Part shown: piece by piece, positions 24,141 through 32,649 of the stretch
Layout of the letters: every line of letters begins with the position of its first letter
Position numbering within the stretch: the first letter of the stretch is position 1
From: Alphaproteobacteria bacterium
GTDB lineage: Bacteria; Pseudomonadota; Alphaproteobacteria; Reyranellales; Reyranellaceae
Direction of reading: 5' to 3'
DNA length: 64,000 bases
NCBI GenBank assembly: GCA_017307275.1
Contig: JAFKFK010000018.1
Coordinates: 62,001 to 126,000 of the forward strand
The notes under the pieces: generated by a model
Seen by the model: only the letters and a program-made list of their open reading frames with translations
Databases searched by the model: none
What the model was told of the DNA's origin: nothing
Made by a program: the position numbers and the translations under genes

Positions 24141-25640
24141 TTGGCTAAGAAATTTGTCGTTGCAATGATGATGCATGAAACGAACACCTTCTCCCCCCTG
24201 CCGACACCCATAGAGTCCTTCGCCCGCTCAGGGTCTCTGAGCGGCCCGACCGCCATCAAGGACGCCGAAGGCACCAATACCTCTCTGGGCGGCTTCATCG
24301 ACGTTGCGCGCAAAGCCGGCGCCGAATTCACAGTCCCCATGGCGGCCTCGGCCAACCCCTCGGGTTTGGTCACCAAGGCCGCCTACGAGCAGATGACGAC
24401 GGCAATCGTCGACGAGGTGAAAAAGGGCTGCGACGCGGTCCTCCTCGCCCTGCACGGCGCCATGGTTGCCGAGCACTACGACGATGGCGAAGGCGAGCTG
24501 CTGAACCGTATCCGCAAGATCGCCCCTGATGTGCCGATCGCCGTCGCGCTCGATTTCCACACCCAGATGACCGACGCCATGATTAACGGCGCCAGCATCA
24601 TCACCGGCTATCGCACCTATCCACACATCGACATGGCCGATACGGCGCAGCGCGCCGGCCGCACACTGATCCGGATGCTGGCAGGCGAAGTCGAGCCGAA
24701 GATGGTGTGGGGCAACCGGCCGATCATGAGCAGCTCGCTGGTCCATACGCCGTCGCGCGAGCCGATGAAGACTTTGATGGGCATGGCCAACCAGGCCGAG
24801 GATACCGGTCAGGTGTTGAACGCCTCGGTGTTCGGCGGTTTCCCGCAAGCCGACATCCCTCACCTCGCCCTCTCCTCCGTGATCGTCTGCGACAAGCGTA
24901 CGGCCGAAGGCGAGATCCTCCTGAACAGAATCCTCGATACGGCCTGGGAGAAGCGCGAGGGCTTCCTGTTCCATCCGGAGCCGCTCTCCGTCCAGGTGGC
25001 TCGCGCCAAGTCCTATGATGGCGGCCCCGTCGTCATGGCCGACCATGGCGACAACACCGCCTCGGGCGGCACACAGGACGTGATGAGCGTCATCGAGGAA
25101 GCCATGAAGCAGGACCTCGAGGATGCCTGCGCCGGCCCGATCTGCGACCCTGCTTGCGTCGAGCAGATGATCAAGGCCGGCGTCGGCGCCGAGGTGACAC
25201 TGGAACTGGGCGGCAAGATCGACATGCCGGCCATGGGGCTGAAGGGCAAGCCGCTGAAGGTCACCGGCAAGGTGAAGGCGATCACCGACGGCCAGTTCGT
25301 CGTCACGGGTCCAATGGCGACCGGCACCACGGTGCGCATGGGCCGCACCGCCGTCCTCGACACCGGCAAGATGCAGATCGTGGTCTCCGAGAAGCGCGCG
25401 GAGCCGTACGACCTCGGCGTCTTCACCCATTGCGGCATCGATCCGCGGCGCAAGAAGTACGTGCTGATCAAGTCGCGCCAGCACTTCCGCGCGGGCTTCG
25501 AGCCGATCGCCAAGCATATCGTCATGTGCGACGGTGACGGCTGCACGGCGTCCGACCTCAAGCTGTTCAAGTACACGCGCGTGAAGCGACCGCTCTATCC
25601 GTTCGACCTCGACATGCGGCTCGGCCGCAACGAAGCGTAG
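24141..25640 (+). CDS. M81-family metallopeptidase (MlrC-like)
   Basis: 499-aa zinc metallopeptidase of the MlrC/M81 family, whose founding member degrades linearised microcystin peptides. The N-terminus AKKFVVAMMMHETNTFSP carries the characteristic HETNTFSP, with LALHGAMVAEH, LDFHTQM and DHGDNTASGG further along, and a C-terminal MlrC_C domain. A TTG start is preferred: GGAGG at 24131-24135 is five bases before it, while the ATG at 24129 overlaps that site. It is followed after 10 bases by a D-aminoacylase-type gene, suggesting joint breakdown of peptides or amides with D-residues. Confidence 0.92.
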   Translation: MAKKFVVAMMMHETNTFSPLPTPIESFARSGSLSGPTAIKDAEGTNTSLGGFIDVARKAGAEFTVPMAASANPSGLVTKAAYEQMTTAIVDEVKKGCDAVLLALHGAMVAEHYDDGEGELLNRIRKIAPDVPIAVALDFHTQMTDAMINGASIITGYRTYPHIDMADTAQRAGRTLIRMLAGEVEPKMVWGNRPIMSSSLVHTPSREPMKTLMGMANQAEDTGQVLNASVFGGFPQADIPHLALSSVIVCDKRTAEGEILLNRILDTAWEKREGFLFHPEPLSVQVARAKSYDGGPVVMADHGDNTASGGTQDVMSVIEEAMKQDLEDACAGPICDPACVEQMIKAGVGAEVTLELGGKIDMPAMGLKGKPLKVTGKVKAITDGQFVVTGPMATGTTVRMGRTAVLDTGKMQIVVSEKRAEPYDLGVFTHCGIDPRRKKYVLIKSRQHFRAGFEPIAKHIVMCDGDGCTASDLKLFKYTRVKRPLYPFDLDMRLGRNEA

Positions 25641-25650
25641 GAGTTGCGAC

Positions 25651-27111
25651 ATGGCTGCTTATGATGTCGTCATCCGCAACGGCCAGGTGGCCGACGGGAC
25701 AGGCAAGAAGCTCTTCGCCGCCGATGTCGCGCTGAAGGGCGATCGCATTGCCGCGGTCGAAGCTCCCGGCACGCTCAAGGGCGATAACGAGATCGACGCC
25801 AAGGGCAAGGTCGTGGCGCCCGGCTTCATCGACGTGCACACGCACGACGACACGGCCCTGATCGACAATCCCACCATGGCGATGAAGGCGAGCCAGGGCG
25901 TGACCACCGTCGTGTGCGGCAACTGCGGCGCTTCGGCCGCACCGTTCACGCGCGACGATATCGGTCATTTCCTGACCTTGATCGTCAAGAGGCCGGAGAA
26001 TGTCGCCAAGAGCTTCGGGGAGTTCGCCGGCAAGGTCCAAGCCGCCAAGCCTGCCATCAACGGCGCCTTCCTGATCGGCCACTCCACCCTGCGCATGAAC
26101 GCCATGGGCGACAACCTCGCCCGCCAGGCAACGGCCTCCGAGATCGGCGTCATGCGCGACCTGCTCGACCAGAGCCTGGAACAGGGTGCCATCGGCATGT
26201 CGAGCGGCCTCTTCTATCCGCCGGCAATGGCTGCCTCCACCGACGAGGTTGCCGAGATCGCCAAGCCGCTCGGCAAGTGGGGCGGCGTCTACACCGCGCA
26301 CATGCGCGACGAAGGCGACGACATCCTGAAGTCGATGGACGAGACGTTCGAGATCGGCCGCCGCGCCGGCGCCGATGTCATCGTCTCGCACCACAAGTGC
26401 TCGGGGCGCACGAACTTCGGCCGCATGACGGAGACGCTGCCCAAGTTCACCGAGGCGATGAAGCAGCAGCAGATCGCCTTCGACGTCTATCCCTACGTCG
26501 CGGGCTCGACCATCCTGCGCAAGGAGATGCTCGACCGCGCCGACAAGGTGCTGATCACCTGGTCCGACACAGTGAAGAACGTGAGCGGCCGCGACCTCAA
26601 GGAGATCGCCCAGGAGATGGGCTGCTCGATCTACGACGCGGCCGACCGGCTGCAGCCCGCCGGCGCCATCTACTTCATGATGGACGAGAAGGATGTGCAG
26701 AGCGCGATGGCTCACCCCGGCGCCATGATCGGCTCCGACGGCATCCCCTTCGACACCCACCCGCACCCGCGGCTCTGGGGCACCTTCCCACGGGTGCTGG
26801 GCCACTACTCGCGTGAGCTGAAGCTCTTCCCGCTGGAGGATGCAGTGCGCCGCATGACGTCCTACTCGGCGCAGCGCTTCCATCTCACCAAGCGCGGCGA
26901 AGTGAAACCCGGCTTCTATGCCGACATCTGCATCTTCGATCCGGCAACCGTGATCGACACGGCAACCTTCGAGAAGCCGATCTCGCCGGCCAAGGGTATC
27001 GACACGGTGTTGTGCAACGGGGAGATCGTCTGGCGCGACGGCAAGGTCGGCAGCGGCCGTGCAGGCCGCGCGCTGCTGCGCCAGGATCTCCAGAAGGAAG
27101 CGAAGGCCTGA
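25651..27111 (+). CDS. N-acyl-D-amino-acid deacylase / D-aminoacylase-type amidohydrolase
   Basis: 486-aa metal-dependent amidohydrolase. The HxH metal motif is in FIDVHTHDDTAL, with a C-terminal SDGIPFDTHPHPRLWGTFPRVL element that is diagnostic for D-aminoacylases, and VSHHKCSG giving further histidines. It removes acyl groups from N-acyl-D-amino acids in characterised relatives. It follows the M81 peptidase with a GGAG-like site before its ATG and ends with a hairpin over the stop codon. Confidence 0.93.
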   Translation: MAAYDVVIRNGQVADGTGKKLFAADVALKGDRIAAVEAPGTLKGDNEIDAKGKVVAPGFIDVHTHDDTALIDNPTMAMKASQGVTTVVCGNCGASAAPFTRDDIGHFLTLIVKRPENVAKSFGEFAGKVQAAKPAINGAFLIGHSTLRMNAMGDNLARQATASEIGVMRDLLDQSLEQGAIGMSSGLFYPPAMAASTDEVAEIAKPLGKWGGVYTAHMRDEGDDILKSMDETFEIGRRAGADVIVSHHKCSGRTNFGRMTETLPKFTEAMKQQQIAFDVYPYVAGSTILRKEMLDRADKVLITWSDTVKNVSGRDLKEIAQEMGCSIYDAADRLQPAGAIYFMMDEKDVQSAMAHPGAMIGSDGIPFDTHPHPRLWGTFPRVLGHYSRELKLFPLEDAVRRMTSYSAQRFHLTKRGEVKPGFYADICIFDPATVIDTATFEKPISPAKGIDTVLCNGEIVWRDGKVGSGRAGRALLRQDLQKEAKA

Positions 27112-27120
27112 GGGCCTTCG
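27101..27120. terminator. Terminator-like hairpin between convergent genes
   Basis: Perfect stem CGAAGGCC (27101-27108) with GGCCTTCG (27113-27120), loop TGAG, spanning the stop codon of the deacylase. T-runs on either side are weak (CTCTTT on plus, CTTCCTT on minus), so it is a possible bidirectional terminator separating it from dksA. Confidence 0.45.
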
Positions 27121-27135
27121 CACTCTTTCAAAAGA

Positions 27136-27555
27136 TCAGCCTTCGTCGCGGCGTGTCCGCTCCATGCGTTCGTGGCGCTCCTGCGCCTCGACCGAGAGCG
27201 TGGCGATGGGACGGGCTTCGAGACGCTTCAGGGAGATCGGCTCGCCGGTCTCCTCGCAATAGCCGTAGGTCCCTTCCTCGATCGACTTCATCGCCTGGTC
27301 GATCTTGGAGATCAGCTTGCGGAAGCGATCGCGGGTCCGCAGTTCAAGAGAGCGATCGGTCTCGGCAGTCGCACGATCGGCGAGATCGGGCTGCGCCAGG
27401 CTCTCCTCCTGCATGTTCTGCAACGTCTGGTTAGACTCATCGATCAGCTCGCCCTTCCACTTCAGCAGCTTCTGCCGGAAGTACTCCTGCTGCATCGGGT
27501 TCATAAAAGGCTCACGCTCAGTCGGCCGATAATTCTGCGGCAACGTAATCGACAT
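27136..27555 (-). CDS. dksA: RNA polymerase-binding transcription factor DksA
   Basis: 139-aa DksA that enters the RNA polymerase secondary channel and tunes transcription with ppGpp. The coiled-coil tip has the functional DxxDxA motif (Asp57, Asp60, Ala62). Only Cys100 of the zinc finger remains; the other three positions are Thr103, Ser121 and Ala124, so zinc is probably not bound in the usual way, a pattern seen in alphaproteobacteria. The ATG before SITLPQ follows AGTGGAGTTGCC. It has its own promoter. Confidence 0.95.
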   Translation of the reverse strand: MSITLPQNYRPTEREPFMNPMQQEYFRQKLLKWKGELIDESNQTLQNMQEESLAQPDLADRATAETDRSLELRTRDRFRKLISKIDQAMKSIEEGTYGYCEETGEPISLKRLEARPIATLSVEAQERHERMERTRRDEG

Positions 27556-27622
27556 CGTCGGCAACTCCACTCGCAGCGACTATTGATCCACCGAGGGGAC
27601 GGCGGACCCTTGAGGCGCGCGG

Positions 27623-27650
27623 AGTATAGGGACGGTCCTTTGCGCCGCAA
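27623..27650 (-). promoter_or_regulatory. Candidate dksA promoter
   Basis: Minus-strand TTGCGG (27645-27650) and TATACT (27623-27628) are spaced by 16 bases, about 70 bases upstream of the dksA start. The bufC gene ends 72 bases further upstream, so dksA is probably independent of the buf operon. Confidence 0.5.
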
Positions 27651-27722
27651 GAAGGTTCAGTGCCATTGACCGATTCTAGCCGTGCGTTGCAGCATTCTTT
27701 GCAGTTTGATTAGCCGCTATTT

Positions 27723-28520
27723 TTACAGGGCTTTTTCGACTCTCTCGACAAAGTGATGCTGCGTTGCAGCAATTGCCTTCAATGCGAGCAGACGGGCGAA
27801 CGTCGTGGACAAGTCGAAAGCACCACCGGTTTGAAAGCCGACCTCCGCCGCGCCCTCCAGGGTTTCCCCCCGTTCCACCGCCGACAGGAATGCCTCCTCG
27901 GCTTCGCTGAGGCCGACGAAGGCTGCATCGTCCTCCCGCCGCAGGACCAAAAGGCTTACGCCACCAACCCCAAGATCGACGGTCTCGTCTGCCGCCCCTG
28001 GTTGAGAGACTCGCCAGATCCGGTCGATGGGATAGCTCGAGCGAAGGACGGCCGTTCCCGGCGCCAAGGCGAGCGGCAGCTCGGCAACACGCTCCGCCGG
28101 CAACGACGAGAGATCGGCGGGCGTCAAATGGTTCGCCGCCGGACTGTGAAAGGCAAAGTTCAGCGCCCAATCCAGGCGAGCCACATCGGCAAGGTAAGGC
28201 AGGGACGTTGCTGGTTCGTAACCTGCGATGAATGCCGGGAAGCCGGCGCCGTATTCAGCCAACACCGGCTGGCACGGCAGATCACCGGCGACATAGCGCC
28301 TGGCCATCGCCCGAAAGAAGTCCTCACCGACGATCGCCTGCACGGTCGAGAAGGTTGCCGCCAAAGCAGTCGTCAGGCTTTGCTCGATGTGATGACGGTA
28401 AATACGAAGCCGGGCTGCAGCCGTGATGGCATCTCCAATCACGGCTGCTTCCAGCCGCGGCTGGTCCTCGCCTCTCACGATGCCGGCAAGAGCTGCCTGC
28501 AGATCACGCAGCGCGAGCAT
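27723..28520 (-). CDS. bufC: BufC/HvfC-type partner protein (DUF2063)
   Basis: 265-aa protein with an N-terminal DUF2063 domain (LRIYRHHIEQSLTTALAATF, VGEDFFRAMARRYV). Proteins of this type help an MNIO enzyme recognise and modify its peptide precursor. Its start codon lies 17 bases inside the end of bufB, so translation is coupled. It is the last gene of the buf operon; no DoxX-type gene follows, unlike some other bufferin clusters. Confidence 0.9.
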   Translation of the reverse strand: MLALRDLQAALAGIVRGEDQPRLEAAVIGDAITAAARLRIYRHHIEQSLTTALAATFSTVQAIVGEDFFRAMARRYVAGDLPCQPVLAEYGAGFPAFIAGYEPATSLPYLADVARLDWALNFAFHSPAANHLTPADLSSLPAERVAELPLALAPGTAVLRSSYPIDRIWRVSQPGAADETVDLGVGGVSLLVLRREDDAAFVGLSEAEEAFLSAVERGETLEGAAEVGFQTGGAFDLSTTFARLLALKAIAATQHHFVERVEKAL

Positions 28521-29343
28521 CTGTGGCTGCCCTGACCTTCAAAGCGTGACCAGCACGCGCTGCCTCCTCAAAGAGGACTCCGAGCGCCGGGATATCGGTG
28601 TCCCATTCGAGCAACGTCGGCCGCGGCCCGTGGCGCTCAAGGACCGCATCGAACAGCGACCACACCCCTTCGCTCACCCGACTGCCGTGATCGTCGATCA
28701 GGATTGGCTCGCCGTCGGCGTCGTTCACCGCATGGCCGGCGAGATGGTATTCGCCGATAGCCGATGCCGGCAGGTCCGCAAGCCAAGCGGCGGGATCGAG
28801 CCTGAGATTGTGTGCCGTCACCACGATGTTGTTTACGTCCAGCAACAAGCCACACCCGCTTCGCCTCACCAGCTCGCCGAGGAACGCCGGTTCCGAGAGC
28901 GTAGAATGCGCGAAGCCCAGATAGCAGGATGGATTCTCGACCAGGACCTGACGCTTCAACCGATCCTGCAGCTTCAGGACATTGCCCACGACGACGTCGA
29001 GCGCTTCCTCGGTGTAAGGCAGCGGAAGAAGGTCGTTGAAATAGCGACCGCCGCTTACGCTCCAGGCAAGATGATCGGAGATCAGCGCTGGGGCGAGGCG
29101 TTCTGCGAGAGCGGCGACTCGTTCGAGATGGGTATCGTCCAGCCCCTCGACGGAGCCGAGCGACAGGCCCACGGCGTGAAGGGAAAACTCGTAGTCGCCC
29201 CGCAGCCGCTCGATCGTCCGCAGGGCCGGCGATCCGGTGAGATAGTTCTCGGCGTGGATTTCCAGGAAGCCTGTCGCCGGCCGGTCGTGCGCCACCTCCG
29301 CGATATGCGGCGAACGCAGGCCGATGCCGGCGACGGCACGCAT
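28504..29343 (-). CDS. bufB: BufB/HvfB-type multinuclear iron oxygenase (MNIO, DUF692)
   Basis: 279-aa TIM-barrel MNIO (DUF692) enzyme, the group that converts cysteines of ribosomal peptides into sulfur heterocycles. Metal-ligand motifs include GFLEIHAENYL, SLHAVGLSLG, LISDHLAWS, VENPSCYLGF, GLLLDVNN, GEYHLAGHA and LIDDHGSRV. The start is the ATG two bases after bufA. Its product acts on the BufA core cysteines, with BufC. Confidence 0.95.
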   Translation of the reverse strand: MRAVAGIGLRSPHIAEVAHDRPATGFLEIHAENYLTGSPALRTIERLRGDYEFSLHAVGLSLGSVEGLDDTHLERVAALAERLAPALISDHLAWSVSGGRYFNDLLPLPYTEEALDVVVGNVLKLQDRLKRQVLVENPSCYLGFAHSTLSEPAFLGELVRRSGCGLLLDVNNIVVTAHNLRLDPAAWLADLPASAIGEYHLAGHAVNDADGEPILIDDHGSRVSEGVWSLFDAVLERHGPRPTLLEWDTDIPALGVLFEEAARAGHALKVRAATDARAA

Positions 29344-29345
29344 GC

Positions 29346-29591
29346 TCAGCCCGCGGTCAGCTTGCCGCCGACGATCTTGTCGCAGGTGCCTTTGGGAACG
29401 GAGATCCAGGCGTCGTTCTGATGGTCCGTCTTCGACGTGCCGGCACAGGACGACTTCGCCGTCTGGCAGTCGTTCTTGCCGGCCTTGGCCACGCCGTAGC
29501 ACTTCTCCATGTTGCCTTGCGCCTGGACGGTGGCCGGCAGTGCGAGGGCAGCAGCGAGGGCCGAAGCAATAGCAATGCGGGTCGTGTTCAT
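29346..29591 (-). CDS. bufA: Bufferin precursor peptide BufA (DUF2282)
   Basis: 81-aa secreted peptide. Residues 1-24 are a signal peptide (ending AQ-like), unusual for a RiPP precursor but standard for bufferins. The mature part has four cysteines (31, 42, 49, 70) in the DUF2282 frame [14 protein letters not shown] and [10 protein letters not shown]. In related peptides the central cysteines become copper-binding thiooxazoles, the outer two a disulfide. CAGGGAGAA precedes the ATG. First gene of the operon, so copper-responsive control would lie just upstream, near 29592-29640. Confidence 0.93.
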   Translation of the reverse strand: MNTTRIAIASALAAALALPATVQAQGNMEKCYGVAKAGKNDCQTAKSSCAGTSKTDHQNDAWISVPKGTCDKIVGGKLTAG

Positions 29592-29614
29592 GAAATTCTC
29601 CCTGACATGGGGGC

Positions 29615-29887
29615 ATGGAATATATAGGCCAGCTTGAGCTCACCGGCCCTCACACGCGGGCTACCGTAGCCACAGCCTGGAGTCACGCAAACTTGTTCGA
29701 CAAGCCCGGCAATGCCTTACTTTCGCCCGGAGACTTCGTGCGCCACGCCGACCAGCCGGACTGGGGCCTTGGCCAGATCCAGTCCATTGCTGGCCATCGC
29801 ATCACGGTGAATTTCGAGAATGCCGGCAAGGTCGTCATCGACGGGAACGTGATCGAGCTCCAGCCAGCCGACCTGCCGCGACCTTGA
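29615..29887 (+). CDS. DUF3553-family protein
   Basis: 90-aa protein of the DUF3553 family, recognised by [21 protein letters not shown] and the strand [12 protein letters not shown], a small SH3-like domain also found attached to helicases. The start is uncertain: the first ATG is within the bufA promoter region, and a TTG near 29692 would give about 65 residues. Its last 53 bases overlap the end of mobA on the other strand. Confidence 0.75.
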   Translation: MEYIGQLELTGPHTRATVATAWSHANLFDKPGNALLSPGDFVRHADQPDWGLGQIQSIAGHRITVNFENAGKVVIDGNVIELQPADLPRP

Positions 29888-30533
29888 GTTCAGCCGGCGT
29901 ATTCACGTTCAGGAACGATGCGGCCCCGCCGCCAGGCCAGACCAGTTCCTCGAAGACGTAGCGCCGCGCGAACTCGTCGACCCGGCGCACGCCCTCCTCC
30001 AGTACCGCCCGCCTGAGATCGCCCGCGAGCTTGACCGACCAGACGGCGAGCGTGTGCTCGCGCCGTTTGCCATGCCGGACCATCAGCACGTCGGGTTCGG
30101 GAACATGCATGAGCCCGCAGAGTCGCACGGTGAGATCGAGCGGCAGGAAGGGCACATCGGCCGGCGCGGTCAGGATCCAGCCGGCGTGCGGATGCTCCCG
30201 CAGCGACCATTCCATTCCAGCCAGGATACCGGCCAGCGGCCCCAGCCGCCGTCCCTCGCGTCGCGCCGCGCGCTGGATGTCGGGCGGATCGGCAATCACC
30301 GGCACCTTGAGCTTGCGAAAGGCAGGCGACGGGTCGTTCGCCACGACGACCAGATCCATGACCTGCGGCCGGAGCCGTTCGACCACATGCGCCACCATCG
30401 GCCGACCGGCCAGCGGTCGCAGCGGCTTCAGCGGCCCCGGGCCCATCCGCCTACCCTCGCCGCCCGCCAGGACAACACCGACCAGAGCTCCGGCTCGCAC
30501 CGGGCCAAAATGTTTCGCCGCTTCTGCCATCAT
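29835..30533 (-). CDS. mobA: Molybdenum cofactor guanylyltransferase
   Basis: 232-aa nucleotidyltransferase that attaches GMP to molybdopterin to make the bis-MGD cofactor. The nucleotide loop is VVLAGGEGRRMG, followed by GPLAGILAGMEW, the TAPADVPFLP metal motif and the C-terminal NVNTPAEL. The start (ATGATG at 30530-30533) is poorly supported by a ribosome-binding site; a GTG near the VGVVLAGG stretch is an alternative. Confidence 0.92.
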   Translation of the reverse strand: MMAEAAKHFGPVRAGALVGVVLAGGEGRRMGPGPLKPLRPLAGRPMVAHVVERLRPQVMDLVVVANDPSPAFRKLKVPVIADPPDIQRAARREGRRLGPLAGILAGMEWSLREHPHAGWILTAPADVPFLPLDLTVRLCGLMHVPEPDVLMVRHGKRREHTLAVWSVKLAGDLRRAVLEEGVRRVDEFARRYVFEELVWPGGGAASFLNVNTPAELKVAAGRLAGARSRSRR

Positions 30534-30579
30534 GGTGGCACTATGCGGGCCGCCTGAAATCAAGCAAGGGGAGGAACGC

Positions 30580-31380
30580 ATGGCGCTCAGCATCGCCAAG
30601 GTCGCGAACTGGCTGCAGCAAGTCGACAAGGCACGCGCCGTCGTCGGCTGGTGGCCCGAGCATCTCATGCCCGCAGACGAGCGCACGGCCTACAAGATTC
30701 AAGATGCGTTCCTGAAGAAGCAGGTCCTCAAGCAAGGCCCCTGTGTCGGCTACAAGATCGCGCTGACCTCGCCGCAGATCTGGGAGCAGACCGGCCTGCG
30801 CGGACCTGCCTATGGGCCGATCCGCAAGAAGCGCGTCTTCGAGCACAAGGCTGCGGTTCGCGCCGATCGCTGGACCCGCCTCGGCGTCGAGCTCGAGATC
30901 ATCCTCACCGTCAATGCCGATGTGCCGAAGCCTAGAGGCAAAGGCTACGACAAGGATTCGATTGCACCCTATGTCGGCGATGCGCGTGCGGGCTTCGAGC
31001 TGATCGAGGATCGTGGCGCCGACTACAGCCGCCTCACAGTCAATGCGCTGGTCATGGACGCAGGCTGGAACGGTGGCTCCCTGCTTGCCAAGCCGAACAA
31101 GGATTGGCGCAAACTCGACCTTGCGAACCTCGACGGTTCGATCTCCTTCGACGGCAAGGTCGTGCGGACCGGCCATTCGGGCGATGTCCTGGGCCATTGC
31201 TACAATTCGCTGGCCTGGCTCGCCAACAAGCTCGGCGAGCATGGCAAGCACCTGAAGAAGGGCATGATCGTCTCGAGCGGCAGCATGGTCGCCTGCCAGT
31301 TCGTGCCGCCGGGCAGCACCGCGACGGGCCGCATCGAGGGCCTGGGCGAGGTGACGCTGAAGTACGAGCTGCCGAAGTAG
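30580..31380 (+). CDS. 2-keto-4-pentenoate hydratase / fumarylacetoacetate-hydrolase-fold protein
   Basis: 266-aa enzyme of the hydratase/decarboxylase group. Visible are VGYKIALTSPQIWEQ, a metal-binding glutamate pair in LGVELEIILTV, GFELIEDRG, and SSGSMVACQFVPPG. Relatives hydrate 2-hydroxypenta-2,4-dienoate in aromatic ring-cleavage or decarboxylate oxalocrotonate. GGGGAGGAA precedes the ATG. No other meta-cleavage gene lies beside it, so the substrate is unknown. Confidence 0.9.
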   Translation: MALSIAKVANWLQQVDKARAVVGWWPEHLMPADERTAYKIQDAFLKKQVLKQGPCVGYKIALTSPQIWEQTGLRGPAYGPIRKKRVFEHKAAVRADRWTRLGVELEIILTVNADVPKPRGKGYDKDSIAPYVGDARAGFELIEDRGADYSRLTVNALVMDAGWNGGSLLAKPNKDWRKLDLANLDGSISFDGKVVRTGHSGDVLGHCYNSLAWLANKLGEHGKHLKKGMIVSSGSMVACQFVPPGSTATGRIEGLGEVTLKYELPK

Positions 31381-32100
31381 CTAACCCAGCGTCGCATCCG
31401 GCCGCAGGCGCCGCCACGACAGGCGGCGCACGGCATCGCGGCCGACGACCAGCGCGTCGTAATCGTCCGGAAAGAGCTGGGCGATTGCGGGATCGAGTGC
31501 ATTGAGGCCGCCGGCATAGGCTCCGAAGGCCGGCAGGATCAGACGCCTGCCGTCGGTCAAAAAACAGCGCCGCCGCAGGCCGCGGCCACGCACCGTAAGT
31601 GCTGCCACGGGATGAAAGTGGCCGGAGACTTCGCCATCGGCCGGGCCGAAATGCGCCTCGTGGCGAAACACCAGGGGGCCGTGGTCGATCTCTTCCGCGA
31701 CATCGCCCCATCCGGCGGGCGGCGGCGCCGGATCGTGGTTGCCCGCTATCCACACAAAGCGCACCCGGGCGGCGAGCCGCTCGATCTCGGCGCGCTCCTC
31801 CTCGGGGAGGCGGACAATGGCATCGCGGTCGTGGAAGGAATCGCCGAGGCAAACCACGGTCTGCGGCCGCATCGTCTCGATCAGGGCCGCGAGCGCCCCC
31901 AGGGTCTGGCGCGTGTCATGCCGCGGCAGGAGCTTGCGGGCATTGACGGCATAGGAAGAGCCCTTCTCCAGATGCAGGTCGGCAACAGCCAGCAGCCGTT
32001 CTGTTGGCCAGTAGAGGGCGCCCATCGGCAGTGCCTGCAGCGTCTCTCCAGCGCAAACGAACTCGAGGCCATTCATGGCCGACGTCATGGCCGGCCTCAT
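31381..32100 (-). CDS. pdeM: PdeM-like metallophosphoesterase (ligase-associated endonuclease family)
   Basis: 239-aa calcineurin-type phosphoesterase with ADLHLEKGSSYA, LGDSFHDRD, IAGNHDP and SGHFHP motifs, the full dinuclear metal set. It matches PdeM, often linked to LigD/ligase-associated repair genes. Here it overlaps the stop of an L,D-transpeptidase by 4 bases and no DNA-repair gene is near, so the link to repair cannot be shown in this window. Confidence 0.88.
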   Translation of the reverse strand: MRPAMTSAMNGLEFVCAGETLQALPMGALYWPTERLLAVADLHLEKGSSYAVNARKLLPRHDTRQTLGALAALIETMRPQTVVCLGDSFHDRDAIVRLPEEERAEIERLAARVRFVWIAGNHDPAPPPAGWGDVAEEIDHGPLVFRHEAHFGPADGEVSGHFHPVAALTVRGRGLRRRCFLTDGRRLILPAFGAYAGGLNALDPAIAQLFPDDYDALVVGRDAVRRLSWRRLRPDATLG

Positions 32101-32603
32101 GGATAGATCACGACCTGCGCGCCGGTCGGCACGAGGGACCAGATCTCGCGGATCTCGGGATCGGTGACGGCGACACATCCGGTCGTCCAGTCGCGGGCTG
32201 GATGAGGTGTCCGCAGCTTGCGCCAGCCATTGGGCAGGCCGTGGATGTAGATGTCGCCGCCGGGCGGGACGTCGAGCGACACCGCATGCGCCTTGTCTCT
32301 ATCGTCGGGATAGGAGACACGCAGCGACAGGTGAAAGGAGCTGCGCGGATTGCGGGCATCGATCGTGTAGCGGCCTTCGGGTGTGCGGCCGTCGCCCTCC
32401 CGCTCCTTGTGCCGTTCGGGTGCGAACCCGAGGGCGACGCGGTACTCCCTCAAGACCCTGCCCTGACGCTTTAGCACCATGCGACGCTCGCCCTTGTAGA
32501 CTTCCACCAGATCGGCCCGTTCCGCCTCCGGCGCCATCGCAGGCGCCACTGCCGGCGGCCCGAAGCCGCGCCAGAATCCCGCCACGATCTCCCGCCAATT
32601 CAT
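32097..32603 (-). CDS. L,D-transpeptidase-family (YkuD) protein
   Basis: 168-aa YkuD-domain protein that would crosslink or trim peptidoglycan. Catalytic region has IYIHGLPNG (His121) and TTGCVAVTD (Cys143). The N-terminus MNWREIVAGFWRGF is not a good signal peptide, so export is unclear. It is transcribed divergently from the EipB gene, 46 bases away, and coupled to PdeM. Confidence 0.88.
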   Translation of the reverse strand: MNWREIVAGFWRGFGPPAVAPAMAPEAERADLVEVYKGERRMVLKRQGRVLREYRVALGFAPERHKEREGDGRTPEGRYTIDARNPRSSFHLSLRVSYPDDRDKAHAVSLDVPPGGDIYIHGLPNGWRKLRTPHPARDWTTGCVAVTDPEIREIWSLVPTGAQVVIYP

Positions 32604-32649
32604 GGCGCGCACGATTGACCGGTCACAGCCCCGTGCGCAAGGTAGTCCC

